Positions 44,277-53,473 are shown, numbered from the stretch's first letter. The stretch: DNA of 64,000 nucleotides from Faecalibacterium sp. I4-1-79 (GCF_023347235.1 NZ_CP094467.1:496001-560000), one strand, 5' to 3'. Notes: generated from the letters alone by a model not told the origin. Numbers and translations: made by a program.

Positions 44277-45194
44277 ATGGAATTGTCAGAAGGCGAAAAA
44301 ATTATACAGGAAGCAATTAGAAGAAAAAAAGAGGATGAAAAAAGAGAGCGAAAGTGCAATCAAGAACTAAAAAAATGGGATGAAGTATATAAAGAAATCG
44401 TTTCACGATATGAAAATGTAAAGGAATCTCAGGAGACATTGACATTTCAAGAATACTGCCTGAAACAGTGGATGCGAAAAAATGGAGTTGAATTGAAGAT
44501 ATGTAAGATCACGGACGCAAAGGTTCAAAACTATCTTGATGAACAAGCAAAGAATAATGCTAAAAATAATAAGGCAGAAGATCCTGAATATAACCTTGAC
44601 GTAAGAGAGAAAAGAGAAAAAATAGGAAAGGAAATTAAAAAGAAACTCAAAATTATCATCGGAAATGAATATAAGAAATTGGTTACAATGATAGCGGATA
44701 AAACACTGCTTACAGCATCAAATATGGTGTTCTTTGATTTGCTTTTAGAGAGAAAAGAAGATGAATGGAAGAACTTTGTAGATAGACGTGAAAATCAACT
44801 TACATATCAGTTAGTGCAGTATCAGCTATCGGACATTGTGCTAGAAGAAATAATAATTAGAGGTTTTCAATCATTATGGGAGAATAAGGCAATGCATTTT
44901 AGTAAGAAGGCGATGATGACTAGGATGCAAGACCTTTTAATTGAAGAAAAAATGGAACTGACAAAATCCAAGACATGGATTTTGATTGAGGCAATGTATA
45001 ATACAATAACAGATTTTGATAATAATTATGATAGAAAAGAGAATAAAGCAGTATTTGATTTTGTGGATGGAGAACTAGAAAGCTGTATGGAGAAAATTAC
45101 ATACTGCTTAGAGACAATTGATTATGATATGGCTCATGATATGAAAAAGGAAGTGATACGCCAGTTAAAGCGGTATGAGAAGAAAAACGAATGA
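44277..45194 (+). CDS. AT-rich orphan gene, charged helical protein
   Basis: A 305-residue protein, very rich in Lys, Glu and Asn, with no membrane segment or signal. The first ~60 residues and 90-130 look like charged coiled coil. The DNA is strikingly AT-rich with AAA, GAA and ATA codons, unlike the GC-rich genes to its left, so it was probably acquired. It starts 12 bases after the ppdK terminator with a GGAGG site and ends near another terminator, forming an isolated unit. I do not recognise the family; the fragment TFQEYCLKQWMRKNG recalls the core-binding region of tyrosine integrases only weakly, and no catalytic residues follow. Confidence 0.65.
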   Translation: MELSEGEKIIQEAIRRKKEDEKRERKCNQELKKWDEVYKEIVSRYENVKESQETLTFQEYCLKQWMRKNGVELKICKITDAKVQNYLDEQAKNNAKNNKAEDPEYNLDVREKREKIGKEIKKKLKIIIGNEYKKLVTMIADKTLLTASNMVFFDLLLERKEDEWKNFVDRRENQLTYQLVQYQLSDIVLEEIIIRGFQSLWENKAMHFSKKAMMTRMQDLLIEEKMELTKSKTWILIEAMYNTITDFDNNYDRKENKAVFDFVDGELESCMEKITYCLETIDYDMAHDMKKEVIRQLKRYEKKNE

Positions 45195-45328
45195 AAGGGT
45201 GTACGGATGAAAAAAGTTTTTAACTGATATATATGAAGTAATGTTGCAGAATGTTGAAAAAATAAGGACGGTTTTTGTATATTGAATTGAAGAAACAACA
45301 AATAGTATCAATATATGAACGGAATATG

Positions 45329-45370
45329 AACAACGGTGCTCTTTTTTGAAAAAGAGCACCGTTGTTTTTT
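45329..45370 (+). terminator. Terminator after the AT-rich gene
   Basis: AACAACGGTGCTCTTTTT pairs with AAAAAGAGCACCGTTGTT, with a T-run. The A/T-rich arms suit both strands. Confidence 0.85.
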
Positions 45371-45461
45371 ACGTGAAGCTGAAAGCAGGGCTGAGTATAA
45401 TCATACCTGCAAACGACAGATACATTGTCGAAGCAAATTATTATTTATTTGGGAGGTCATA

Positions 45462-46034
45462 ATGATGACACAGAAAAGCAACGAAGAAATCTACAAATCA
45501 CTGAGCGAGGAGGAACGCAATGTTACAGTGACCAGTGTTGAATTGACTGACAAGGCATTCAAAGGAAAAACTGACTACTCAGCTATTGCTCGATTAAATG
45601 GTAAGGTAGTCTTCCGTGAAGGAGAATATTTCTCCACCCTTGAGGGACTTCAGCTTTTTGTTTTCAAGAATGGAAAGCAGATCACGGCCTACAATTGGAA
45701 AATTGAGGATGGAACTAAGAACTTTCGGATTCTGTACAGCACGAAAACCGACAAATCTGGAAAAATCTTCTTCGGCCTTATTCTCAGAGGAGATGTACCA
45801 ATCATCGTTGGTCATACCGAAGATATTGAACAGGAGACTCACTACGAGCTTTTGGTTCATGCTTGGGATACGGAAACTGGATACATCTGGGTTGGTGACA
45901 ACCAGGATGGTGGACTGACGAGAATTGATTATCTCATTTCTGGCAATACGACAGGTAAGCAGAACTTCATCGAGAATCTTATCGCGCAAAGCTACGTTCA
46001 GAAAACTTCTAAGGAGGAAGAAAAGCATGAATAA
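45462..46034 (+). CDS. Hypothetical protein upstream of the P4-type primase
   Basis: A 190-residue soluble protein without recognisable motifs. It ends in a charged KTSKEEEKHE tail and overlaps the primase gene by 8 bases, so the two are coupled. GGGAGG precedes the two adjacent ATG codons at 45462 and 45465. A replication accessory role is suggested only by this overlap. A longer in-frame reading from 45336 runs through the terminator and is not used. Confidence 0.7.
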   Translation: MMTQKSNEEIYKSLSEEERNVTVTSVELTDKAFKGKTDYSAIARLNGKVVFREGEYFSTLEGLQLFVFKNGKQITAYNWKIEDGTKNFRILYSTKTDKSGKIFFGLILRGDVPIIVGHTEDIEQETHYELLVHAWDTETGYIWVGDNQDGGLTRIDYLISGNTTGKQNFIENLIAQSYVQKTSKEEEKHE

Positions 46035-47697
46035 AGCCGAATTCAAGGAAAAACGAAAGAAATTGCTTGAGCAGCGTGTCCGGCCGACTGAAGGGACAGA
46101 AGCTGTGTCCGCATGGGATTACGATTTCAATGATTCTAATGAAGTTCTCCAGTCTGGTGAGGTTGAGCTATTAGAGAATATGACGTCGATTGTCCCTGAG
46201 GATAGACCGAAGACCGGCGAGATATTTAAGGAGAAACGGAACAAGACACGGCATAAGTTGGATGCGCCGATACTCTCCGAACAGTTTTCGGACTATCCCG
46301 GTTCTCTCAATGCGAGAGATGCAGTACCACCAATGGTCTTGATGATGGATGACGTACCAGATGATGTGCAGAAAAGCACATTGTCTGATCCAGTAAGTCT
46401 TCCAACACCAGAACTGGCCGTCAAGAAAGTTTCTAAAGATCAGTCCCTCGTGGACTTGACAAGGAAAGTGAAAAAAAACGTCCACATCATTTCCTATGGA
46501 AATACGCTGTATTATTACAACAACTATTACTACACACAGCTTGATGCAAAGCAACTGATCAAGCTATATCGTAAGTATGTGGACTATGAACTCAATCATG
46601 AATCCAGCCTCCATGGGTATAAGGATCTCTACGAGTGTTTCTTGACGGATCCCCAAATTGAGTGCAGTGAATCGGAAAATGGGCCGATTTATGCACCTTT
46701 GAAAAATGGTGTCTTTGAACTTGTAGAGTGGAAGCTTCACCCACACAGTCCTGATCAAATAACCTTTACCTATATTAATGCAAAATACGATCCTGACGCA
46801 AAATGCCCGATATTTGAGGGCTATTTGCATCAGGTCACGGGCGGTGATCCCCAGCTGATGGAGCGATTTTGGATGGTAATCGGGTATTTGCTTATCTATC
46901 CTGCACGGGGAAAGTTTTTCATTTTCATGAAAGGCGTCGGAAATAGCGGTAAGAGCGTTCTGGGAAGCTTTATCAAACACCTGTACCCCAAAGAATCCAT
47001 CAGCAATATCAAGCTCAAGCAGCTGACAAACCAATTTGGGATGGCATCCCTGGCAACTTCCGTCATCAATTTTGACATGGACATGTCCAGTTCCAAAATC
47101 AACGAGGAAGCGGCCTCCCGGCTGAAACAAATCACCGGAGGAGATTCAATGAATATTCCACGAAAATATCGCGATGATGCGTTGCTGGAAAGACGAATTA
47201 AGTTTGTCTTTTCTAGTAATCACCCGCTCTCCATTGACGGAGACGATGATGCTTTTCTGAAGCGTATCGTATATCTGCCCTTTAATTATGCAATCCCGGA
47301 TAATCAGCAAGACCCGGATTTGGGAGACAAAATCTGGGCCGAGCGGGACGCCATTGTTACAAAGGCACTGTATTATGCGCGAAAGCTTGTACAATACAAC
47401 TACATCTTCCCGGAGATTCCCTATGTGGACAGTGCGAAATATTCGCCTGTAAAAATGTTTGTGCAGGAGCGTTGTGATATAAGTGATATGGATGCAATGA
47501 CTGCATTGGATGACTTGTACAATGCCTATCTGCACTTTTGCAAGGAGAAGAACATAGGAGTGTGCAAAGACTCGGATCTCAGAAATGCGTTGAAAGCTAT
47601 GGGGTTTGAACACATACGTTCCAGATGTCCGGGCAATGACATGGTTATCCGCAGGAATGCTGTGTCAGCGTTCCGGGGTATCCGCCTTCGTCCGTAA
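46027..47697 (+). CDS. P4-type phage/plasmid primase-helicase (SF3 helicase domain)
   Basis: A 556-residue protein with the D5/P4-family arrangement: an N-terminal variable region, a D5_N-like domain (about 200-290) and a superfamily 3 helicase with Walker A GVGNSGKSV (303-311, Lys309), Walker B near NFDMDMSSSK (348-357) and a motif C segment KFVFSSNHPLS, then a winged-helix tail. Such proteins start and unwind replication of phages, plasmids and integrated elements. No zinc-ribbon primase motif is obvious at the N terminus, so it may be helicase only. It is coupled to the gene before it. Confidence 0.88.
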   Translation: MNKAEFKEKRKKLLEQRVRPTEGTEAVSAWDYDFNDSNEVLQSGEVELLENMTSIVPEDRPKTGEIFKEKRNKTRHKLDAPILSEQFSDYPGSLNARDAVPPMVLMMDDVPDDVQKSTLSDPVSLPTPELAVKKVSKDQSLVDLTRKVKKNVHIISYGNTLYYYNNYYYTQLDAKQLIKLYRKYVDYELNHESSLHGYKDLYECFLTDPQIECSESENGPIYAPLKNGVFELVEWKLHPHSPDQITFTYINAKYDPDAKCPIFEGYLHQVTGGDPQLMERFWMVIGYLLIYPARGKFFIFMKGVGNSGKSVLGSFIKHLYPKESISNIKLKQLTNQFGMASLATSVINFDMDMSSSKINEEAASRLKQITGGDSMNIPRKYRDDALLERRIKFVFSSNHPLSIDGDDDAFLKRIVYLPFNYAIPDNQQDPDLGDKIWAERDAIVTKALYYARKLVQYNYIFPEIPYVDSAKYSPVKMFVQERCDISDMDAMTALDDLYNAYLHFCKEKNIGVCKDSDLRNALKAMGFEHIRSRCPGNDMVIRRNAVSAFRGIRLRP

Positions 47698-47768
47698 CGT
47701 CTGAATTTTCGATGATACGTTATATCTGTGAGCCGAAGCACGATCACAAGCACTACGGAGGTGTTACG

Positions 47769-47912
47769 ATGATGGACGTTGACGAAAAGGCGATGGCTTA
47801 CTGTCTGATCGAAGCTCTTTTTGCGGCAGGACTGCTGAACCTGCCTACCTATCAGAACTTCCTTCGGATGAAGCGTGAGCAGGAGGAAGAATCGCCTGCA
47901 AAGGCTTCGTAA
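47769..47912 (+). CDS. Small element protein, 47 residues
   Basis: A short acidic protein, CLIEALFAAGLLNLPTYQNF in the middle, with the pattern of SHOCT-like C-terminal helices (hydrophobic, GL, TY, then a charged tail). GGAG lies 8 bases before ATG 47769. It sits between the primase and the serine recombinase, where similar small proteins are common in Clostridial mobile elements. Function unknown. Confidence 0.6.
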   Translation: MMDVDEKAMAYCLIEALFAAGLLNLPTYQNFLRMKREQEEESPAKAS

Positions 47913-47925
47913 GCGACAGAGAGAG

Positions 47926-47960
47926 GCTCTGGTGGAGATTTCTGCCAGAGCTTTTCTTTT
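47926..47960 (+). terminator. Terminator before the serine recombinase
   Basis: GCTCTGG and CCAGAGC form a 7-bp stem with a 12-base loop followed by TTTTCTTTTT. Confidence 0.7.
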
Positions 47961-47992
47961 TATCCTGAAATCTCAAAATGTGGAGGTAAAAT

Positions 47993-49732
47993 ATGCGAGT
48001 AGCAGTATATGCGCGTGTCTCAACCGAACATGAGGCACAGATCAATGCACTGGGAAACCAGTTGGAGTGGTATAAAATTGAAAGCTCCCGGCACTCGGAC
48101 TGGGAAATCGTGGAGGTCTATGTGGATCAAGGCATCACCGGAACACAGGCACAGAAGCGGCCAGAGTTTTTGCATATGATAGAGGATGCAAAGAAAGGTA
48201 AATTTGACCTTATCATTACCCGTGAGGTGAGCCGGTTTGCACGAAATACAGTTGATACGTTGTCCTATATCCGTGAGTTGAAGGCTGTGGGCGTGAATCT
48301 ATTTTTCATCAACGATGGTATCAACACGGCCACCGATTATGGTGAGCTTCGGTTGACGATTATGTCTTCCTTGGCACAGGATGAAAGCCGAAAAATTTCA
48401 GAGCGCGTCAAGGCGGGGCAAGAAATCAGTCGGGAGAAGCATGTTTTGTATGGCAACGGAAATATCTTGGGATACCGCAGAGAGAATGGAACCTATGTTC
48501 CAGATCCGGATCAGGCACAGACCGTAAAACTGATTTACCAGATGTATTCGACTGGAAAGGTTGGGCTTCAAAAAGTGGCAGCAGAATTATACAGGCTAGG
48601 CAGATTGGATGCAAGCGGCCATGTTTCGTGGGACGCTTCCAAGGTGAGCCGGGTGTTACATAATGCGACCTATAAGGGTTGTATCTGCTACAATAAATCC
48701 CACAGTGACGGCTACTTGACGCAAAAACGTGTCAAAAATCTGGACGAAAGCAGCTACGTCTATGTGAAAGGCGATTTTGAACCGCTGGTGTCAGAAGAAA
48801 CGTGGGACAGGTGCCAGCAGATTCTGACTTCAAAATCAGAACGAGTAATCGATGAAAACGGAAAGAAGCACAAGTATATGCGGAACACGCCGAAATCCAT
48901 CTGGACGGCAAAATTGCGTTGCAGTTGCGGTGCAGGATTTATTCAGTTCAAGTGGCGTGTGAACCGGGATGGTGCTGTAATTCATGGATTTCAGTGCTAC
49001 CGCCGTACACGCAGGCCGAGCATCAGCTACTTGCAGGAACATGGCCTTGATTTGAGCATCAGCTGCCAAATCAAGGCCATCAGTGAGTGGAAGCTGGATT
49101 TGATGGCGGCAAAGGTGTTTGAACATCTCACATTTGACAAAGGCAAGACCGTCAAAGAGGTATACCGGATTCTGAACCGCTGCATGGCAGAGGAAAAGAC
49201 TGTGCGTATTTCCAGAAAGGCAATGCTGGAAAAGAGCATCGCTAAGCAGAGAGAACGGCTGGACAAGTATATTGACCTGTGTGCTGATGGCATCATCACC
49301 AAACAGGAACTTATGGAACGTCGCAAAGGCTTAGACAACCAGATCGCAGATCTGCAATCTCAGTATGAGAGCGTAGAACAGGAGGATGAACGCAGTGGAG
49401 CGCTGGACATGAATCTGATCTCACAGAAGCTGGATGAATGGCAGCGGGCATCAAAGAACGATGTTGATCGGGAGCTTATCAACAGCTGTGTGGCGCAAAT
49501 CACGCCTTTGACAAATGAAGAATTTCGCTGGGTACTCGACTTTCAGATGTCAGAGGTACAGGCGAGAAACGCCGCAGCGTATACGATGGATGGCTTTGTA
49601 GAGATGGCACGCTTTTCGATTTCCTTCGAGGAGGCAAAGGCTTTTAAGGCATACCGAAATCAGGGAATCCGCAAAAATGAATGGCAGGATCTCACGGTGG
49701 TTGTGGGAATCTGGTCGAAAACGCAGAAGTAG
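47993..49732 (+). CDS. Large serine recombinase (integrase)
   Basis: A 579-residue site-specific recombinase. The resolvase domain begins MRVAVYARVSTEHEAQ with catalytic Ser10 and the ITREVSRFARN motif; a recombinase domain (GYRRENGTYVPDPDQAQTVKLIY), a zinc-ribbon region (LRCSCGAGF ... HGFQCYRR) and a C-terminal coiled coil follow. Large serine recombinases integrate and excise ICEs and phages between attP and attB without needing supercoiling. TGGAGGTAA precedes ATG 47993. It is probably the integrase of the element to which the primase belongs. Confidence 0.93.
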   Translation: MRVAVYARVSTEHEAQINALGNQLEWYKIESSRHSDWEIVEVYVDQGITGTQAQKRPEFLHMIEDAKKGKFDLIITREVSRFARNTVDTLSYIRELKAVGVNLFFINDGINTATDYGELRLTIMSSLAQDESRKISERVKAGQEISREKHVLYGNGNILGYRRENGTYVPDPDQAQTVKLIYQMYSTGKVGLQKVAAELYRLGRLDASGHVSWDASKVSRVLHNATYKGCICYNKSHSDGYLTQKRVKNLDESSYVYVKGDFEPLVSEETWDRCQQILTSKSERVIDENGKKHKYMRNTPKSIWTAKLRCSCGAGFIQFKWRVNRDGAVIHGFQCYRRTRRPSISYLQEHGLDLSISCQIKAISEWKLDLMAAKVFEHLTFDKGKTVKEVYRILNRCMAEEKTVRISRKAMLEKSIAKQRERLDKYIDLCADGIITKQELMERRKGLDNQIADLQSQYESVEQEDERSGALDMNLISQKLDEWQRASKNDVDRELINSCVAQITPLTNEEFRWVLDFQMSEVQARNAAAYTMDGFVEMARFSISFEEAKAFKAYRNQGIRKNEWQDLTVVVGIWSKTQK

Positions 49733-49930
49733 GAGACTGTGTCAGCTGTGCCGGTTGTGTCAGAGATTTTCAAAACAAGTTTTTTATATCCTTATATCTC
49801 CACCCATAAAACACCTGAAAGACACGAAAACACAAGACTGATTCGCAAAAACACGGACACATCGGACACACTTGGTACAAGTTAGGCGTATCTGAAGCAG
49901 ATATAATGATATATTATACCCTTGGATAGA
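49733..49930. other. Non-coding stretch after the recombinase
   Basis: No gene is supported. TGTGTCAG occurs twice 18 bases apart at the beginning (about 49738 and 49756), and a palindrome TATCTG-AAG-CAGATA (49889-49903) overlaps a TATAAT hexamer at 49902-49907. Attachment sites of serine integrases often lie beside the gene, but I cannot identify one. Confidence 0.4.
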
Positions 49931-49975
49931 AAGACCAGTAAGCAATCACATCAGCTTACTGGTCTTTGATTTTTA
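49931..49975 (+). terminator. Terminator upstream of the 34-residue peptide gene
   Basis: AAGACCAGTAAGC and GCTTACTGGTCTT form a 13-bp perfect stem with a 10-base loop, followed by TGATTTTT. Because a promoter-like TATAAT precedes it, it may also act as an attenuator for the genes downstream. Confidence 0.8.
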
Positions 49976-49997
49976 CAGAAAGACGGAGGAAAAATCA

Positions 49998-50102
49998 ATG
50001 GCAGAAATCTTTGAAAAAGTATTGGTGGAGGTGATGAAAGCAGTCGGAAAAGGTGCTGCGAAAATCATTGTCTGGATGGCTCATCAAATCGAAAAGAAAT
50101 AA
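49998..50102 (+). CDS. 34-residue amphipathic peptide
   Basis: A very small gene, MAEIFEKVLVEVMKAVGKG..., with a good GGAGG site 8 bases upstream. The product is a lysine-rich amphipathic helix, similar in form to small toxin peptides or membrane-active helices, but no antitoxin or immunity gene is obvious. It is placed at the head of the DUF932 operon, 29 bases before it. Confidence 0.55.
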   Translation: MAEIFEKVLVEVMKAVGKGAAKIIVWMAHQIEKK

Positions 50103-50131
50103 GACAATCAAAAATTTTGGAGGTAAAGATT

Positions 50132-51067
50132 ATGTCCGCAAACGTTGAAACCATGTTCTCTGTCCGTGAGACCCCTTGGCACGGTCTTGGCCGTATCGTG
50201 ATGGATGCCCCTGCAAGTCGTGAAGCCTTGGAGCTGGCTGGTCTGGATTGGCAGGTGGAAAGCCGCAACATCTATTCCGGCACGGGTGCTATGATCCCCG
50301 GCTATCGTGCCAATGTCCGCAGCACCGATGAAGCTGTTCTGGGCGTGGTGTCTGACCGCTACCGCATTGTGCAGAACGAAGAAGCGTTCCAGTTCACCGA
50401 TGACCTGCTGGGTGAGGGTGTTACTTACGAAACTGCCGGTTCCTTGCAGGGTGGCAAGAAAGTCTGGATGCTGGCAAAGCTGCCGGAGAAATACATCATC
50501 GCCGGAGATGAAGTGACCCCATATCTTGTGTTCTTCAATAGTCACGATGGCAGTTCTGGTGTAAAAGTAGCCATGACTCCGGTTCGTGTGGTCTGCCAGA
50601 ACACTTTGAATCTGGCACTGGGTACTGCAAAGCGCATCTGGACTGCTCGCCATACCGAAAACGTTCTGCTCCGGGTGCAAGATGCTCGTGAAACCTTACA
50701 GCTTGCCAACAGCTATATGGGGGAACTGGGCAAGGGCATCCATGAGCTGACCACCATCAAGCTGTCTGATCGCAAGGTGCAGGAGTTTATCAACGAGTTT
50801 TTCCCTGTCACTGAAGATCTGACCGATGGCCAGCGGAAGAACAACCTGCGCTTGCAGGAAGATTTGAAGGCTCGCTATTATAATGCACCCGATCTGGAGT
50901 GGGTCGGTAAGAATGGCTGGCGGTTCGTGAACGCTGTTTCCGACTTTGCCACCCATGCAGACCCCATCCGTAAAACTCGCAACTACAACGAAAACCTGTT
51001 CCTGCGCACCGCAGAGGGCAACCCCATGATCGACAAGGCTTATAAAATGGTGCTGGCAGCAGCCTAA
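50132..51067 (+). CDS. DUF932 / phage-plasmid-like protein
   Basis: A 311-residue protein with the DUF932 pattern: ETPWHGLGRIVMDAPASREALELAGLDW at the start, SDRYRIVQNEEAFQFTDDLLGEG, and the central TPVRVVCQNTLNLAL motif. It belongs to a family (TIGR03299) widespread in conjugative elements, plasmids and phages; no activity is established to my knowledge. TTGGAGGTAA precedes ATG 50132. GC content and codon use match the core more closely than the AT-rich gene at 44.3 kb. It leads an operon of element maintenance genes. Confidence 0.85.
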   Translation: MSANVETMFSVRETPWHGLGRIVMDAPASREALELAGLDWQVESRNIYSGTGAMIPGYRANVRSTDEAVLGVVSDRYRIVQNEEAFQFTDDLLGEGVTYETAGSLQGGKKVWMLAKLPEKYIIAGDEVTPYLVFFNSHDGSSGVKVAMTPVRVVCQNTLNLALGTAKRIWTARHTENVLLRVQDARETLQLANSYMGELGKGIHELTTIKLSDRKVQEFINEFFPVTEDLTDGQRKNNLRLQEDLKARYYNAPDLEWVGKNGWRFVNAVSDFATHADPIRKTRNYNENLFLRTAEGNPMIDKAYKMVLAAA

Positions 51068-51078
51068 AGGAGCGAACT

Positions 51079-51417
51079 ATGAATGATGTGAGCAACCGGG
51101 CTGTCCGGGAATTTTCTGAGTTCCTGAACAGCCTTGAAGCCGATTTTCCAAAGCCGACTTACACCACGGCATACGAGATCACGATGAAAAGCACTATCGT
51201 CAGTGCCTTGATTACGTTGGACACCGAAAAGCAGATGGACGAGCGTTTCTGGAACCATCTCCGGGTGCAGCGGAACATTCTGGATTTCCTGTATACCCTG
51301 TGGCTGGATGATGACCGCACCTTGGTGGATGAGTTTTCCACCATTATCAAAGACTTGGTGGAATATGATTTCTCTATCGTAGAAGAACAGCTGAAAGAGA
51401 GGCTGAACATTGCATGA
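51079..51417 (+). CDS. Hypothetical protein coupled to the YqaJ nuclease
   Basis: A 112-residue acidic helical protein starting MNDVSNRAVREFSEFLNSLE. No recognised domain. AAAGGAGCG precedes the ATG and its stop overlaps the next start by 4 bases, so it should be made with the exonuclease. Confidence 0.7.
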   Translation: MNDVSNRAVREFSEFLNSLEADFPKPTYTTAYEITMKSTIVSALITLDTEKQMDERFWNHLRVQRNILDFLYTLWLDDDRTLVDEFSTIIKDLVEYDFSIVEEQLKERLNIA

Positions 51418-52346
51418 AAAGGCTTGTATCTACATTGAATTTGTCCAAGGAAGATTGGCTTCGCTATCGCAAATGCGGCATTACCGGCACGGATGCCGGG
51501 GCTATCCTTGGCCTGAATCCCTATCGCTCTGCATTTCAGGTGTACCACGATAAAATCAGCGATACCATTGAAAATATCGACAACGAAGCCATGCGGCAGG
51601 GTCGTGACTTGGAGGATTATGTGGCGCAGCGGTTCTCCGAAGAAACGGGCTTTAAGGTGCGCCGTGCAAACGCTATCTACCAAAGCGAGGAACATCCGCT
51701 GCTTCTGGCAGACTTCGACCGCCTGATCGTTGGACAGAAGGCCGGGCTGGAATGCAAAACGGTCTCGCCGTTCTCCGCAGACAAGTGGGCAGATGGCAAA
51801 ATCCCGGCTCACTATCTGGCGCAGGTTGACCACTACTTAGCCGTCAGCGGCTTCGACTGCTGGTATGTGGCGGCTCTGATTTTCGGCAGAGAGCTCGTGA
51901 TCCACAAAATCGTGACGGATAAGCAAGTGCTTTCTGATCTTATTGATAAGGAAGAGCTTTTCTGGACGAACCATGTTGTGCCCCAGATTCCCCCTGCACC
52001 CAACGGTTGCGATTGTGACACCCAGCAGATCAACCAGATGTATGAGGTAGACAACCGAGACAAGACTGCTGACCTGAGTGCTCTGCATGGACTTCTGGAT
52101 AAGCGGCAGGAGCTTTCCGAGCAAATCGAGCAGATGGAACAGGAAAAGACGGCCATCGAGCAACAGGTCAAGCTGCAAATGCAGGATGCCGCCTATGGCA
52201 CAGCACCGGGTTATAAGGTATCGTGGGTATCCTCCGAAAGCAAACGAGTGGATTCCCAACGTCTGCGGAGAGAGCAGCCGGATATTTTCAACCAGTACAG
52301 CAAAAATGTAAGCAGCCGCAGGTTCACCATCATTCATGCGGCATAA
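51414..52346 (+). CDS. YqaJ-type (lambda exonuclease-like) nuclease
   Basis: A 310-residue PD-(D/E)XK nuclease of the YqaJ viral recombinase family. The signature GITGTDAGAILGLNPYRS (22-39), the metal-binding Asp100 (LLADFDRL), Glu113 and Lys115 (GLECKT) and the QVDHYLAV helix are all in place. It digests double-stranded DNA ends 5' to 3', leaving single strands for an annealing protein. A coiled coil (about 225-265) and a C-terminal domain follow. It pairs with the Sak-type protein two genes on, a phage-style recombination system. Confidence 0.9.
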   Translation: MKRLVSTLNLSKEDWLRYRKCGITGTDAGAILGLNPYRSAFQVYHDKISDTIENIDNEAMRQGRDLEDYVAQRFSEETGFKVRRANAIYQSEEHPLLLADFDRLIVGQKAGLECKTVSPFSADKWADGKIPAHYLAQVDHYLAVSGFDCWYVAALIFGRELVIHKIVTDKQVLSDLIDKEELFWTNHVVPQIPPAPNGCDCDTQQINQMYEVDNRDKTADLSALHGLLDKRQELSEQIEQMEQEKTAIEQQVKLQMQDAAYGTAPGYKVSWVSSESKRVDSQRLRREQPDIFNQYSKNVSSRRFTIIHAA

Positions 52347-52357
52347 CATTTGTAATT

Positions 52358-52392
52358 GGCGGCAGGGAGTAAATGCTCTGCCGCCTTTTTTC
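52358..52392 (+). terminator. Terminator between nuclease and annealing protein genes
   Basis: GGCGGCAG and CTGCCGCC form an 8-bp stem with a 12-base loop followed by six T. It should lower transcription of the annealing gene relative to the nuclease. Confidence 0.8.
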
Positions 52393-52405
52393 TTGGAGGT
52401 TTATT

Positions 52406-53122
52406 ATGTCCACAGAAAATCCATTCATAAAATTATTTGCGATTGACTTCAAAGATCATCTGGAAGTCAAAAAGTCCGGCAACACGGAGCTCAAATATGT
52501 GAGCTGGGCGTATGCCTGGGCAGAGGTGAAAAAGTTGTATCCTGCTGCCAGCTATGAGGTCAAGAAATTCAACGGCCTGCCCTATGTTTATGACCCCATA
52601 ACCGGGTTTATGGTGTACACCTCAGTCACGATTGAGGGCGTTTCGCATGAAATGTGGCTGCCTGTACTGGATGGCGCAAACAAAGCCATGAAAGCTGTGC
52701 CTTATACCTACACCACTCCGAAATGGGACTACAATCCGCAGACCCGTCGCCGTGAAAAGATCGGCATGGAAGAACGTACCGTAGAAGCAGCCTCCATGTT
52801 CGATGTGAATAAGGCTATCATGCGGTGCTTGGTGAAGAACCTTGCTATGTTTGGTCTGGGCCTGTATGTTTATGCCGGAGAGGATTTGCCGGAAGATGCG
52901 GCACCGCAGCCGGAGGCTGAACCTCAAAAGCAGCTGAGACCGAGATCCGCTACCCCGAAGCAGGAACAGCCGCCCATGCCCTGCATCTGTGCCCGGTGCA
53001 ATCAGCCCATCAAGAGGGTCAAGCTGAAGGATGGCTCCATCATGCAGGCGGCAGAGTTTGCAGCCACCCATGAGGGAATGTGCGCTGACTGCTATAAGGC
53101 TACAAGGCTAAACGTGGCATAA
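52406..53122 (+). CDS. Sak-type single-strand annealing protein (DUF1071)
   Basis: A 238-residue protein with the DUF1071/SSAP_Sak pattern: LKYVSWAYAWAEVKKLYP, a beta region (GFMVYTSVTIEG), and SMFDVNKAIMRCLVKNLAMFGLGLYVYAGEDLP. These Rad52-like rings anneal single strands in phage recombination. The C terminus adds a proline/glutamine linker and a four-cysteine zinc ribbon (CARCNQPIK ... MCADC), a common attachment in ICE copies. TTGGAGG precedes ATG 52406. It works with the YqaJ nuclease just upstream. Confidence 0.88.
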   Translation: MSTENPFIKLFAIDFKDHLEVKKSGNTELKYVSWAYAWAEVKKLYPAASYEVKKFNGLPYVYDPITGFMVYTSVTIEGVSHEMWLPVLDGANKAMKAVPYTYTTPKWDYNPQTRRREKIGMEERTVEAASMFDVNKAIMRCLVKNLAMFGLGLYVYAGEDLPEDAAPQPEAEPQKQLRPRSATPKQEQPPMPCICARCNQPIKRVKLKDGSIMQAAEFAATHEGMCADCYKATRLNVA

Positions 53123-53134
53123 GGAGATTTTACG

Positions 53135-53473
53135 ATGAAAGAGAAAAAAATCAAAGTCCTTGCGCTCATTCCAATGGAGCTGCCAAAGGAGATCGAGCTG
53201 GACAACACCCTTGAAGCCATGCAGAAATTTGTAGGCGGGCTGATTGAATGCATCACCTTAAGTGACACCGGTTCAGAGATTACACTGGTCTGCAATGATG
53301 AGGGCAAGCTGCTTGGCCTGCCTCTCAATCGTCCGCTGTGGGATGGAGCCGATGTTCTTGCCGGGCCGGGATTTCTGGCCGGATGTGACAACGAAGGGAA
53401 TCTAACTTCCCTGCCGCAGAGTGCAATGGATTACTACAAAGAGACATTCAGGGCTTTTATCATTGAAATCTAA
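53135..53473 (+). CDS. DUF3846-family small protein
   Basis: A 112-residue protein with the DUF3846 pattern: a short beta start, FVGGLIECITLSD, the VCNDEGKLLGLPLNRPLWDGADVLAGPGFLAG motif. These proteins occur in Clostridial ICEs, often beside LPD28 proteins, with no known activity. It follows the annealing gene by 12 bases with AAGGAG upstream. Confidence 0.82.
   Translation: MKEKKIKVLALIPMELPKEIELDNTLEAMQKFVGGLIECITLSDTGSEITLVCNDEGKLLGLPLNRPLWDGADVLAGPGFLAGCDNEGNLTSLPQSAMDYYKETFRAFIIEI

Noticed and set aside
44277-45194. AT-rich orphan gene as a tyrosine integrase
   Set aside because: One segment resembles a core-binding domain, but the R-H-R-Y catalytic set is absent.
49738-49763. TGTGTCAG direct repeats after the large serine recombinase as an attachment site
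   Set aside because: Only 8 bases and no matching core was found at another border, so an att site cannot be claimed.
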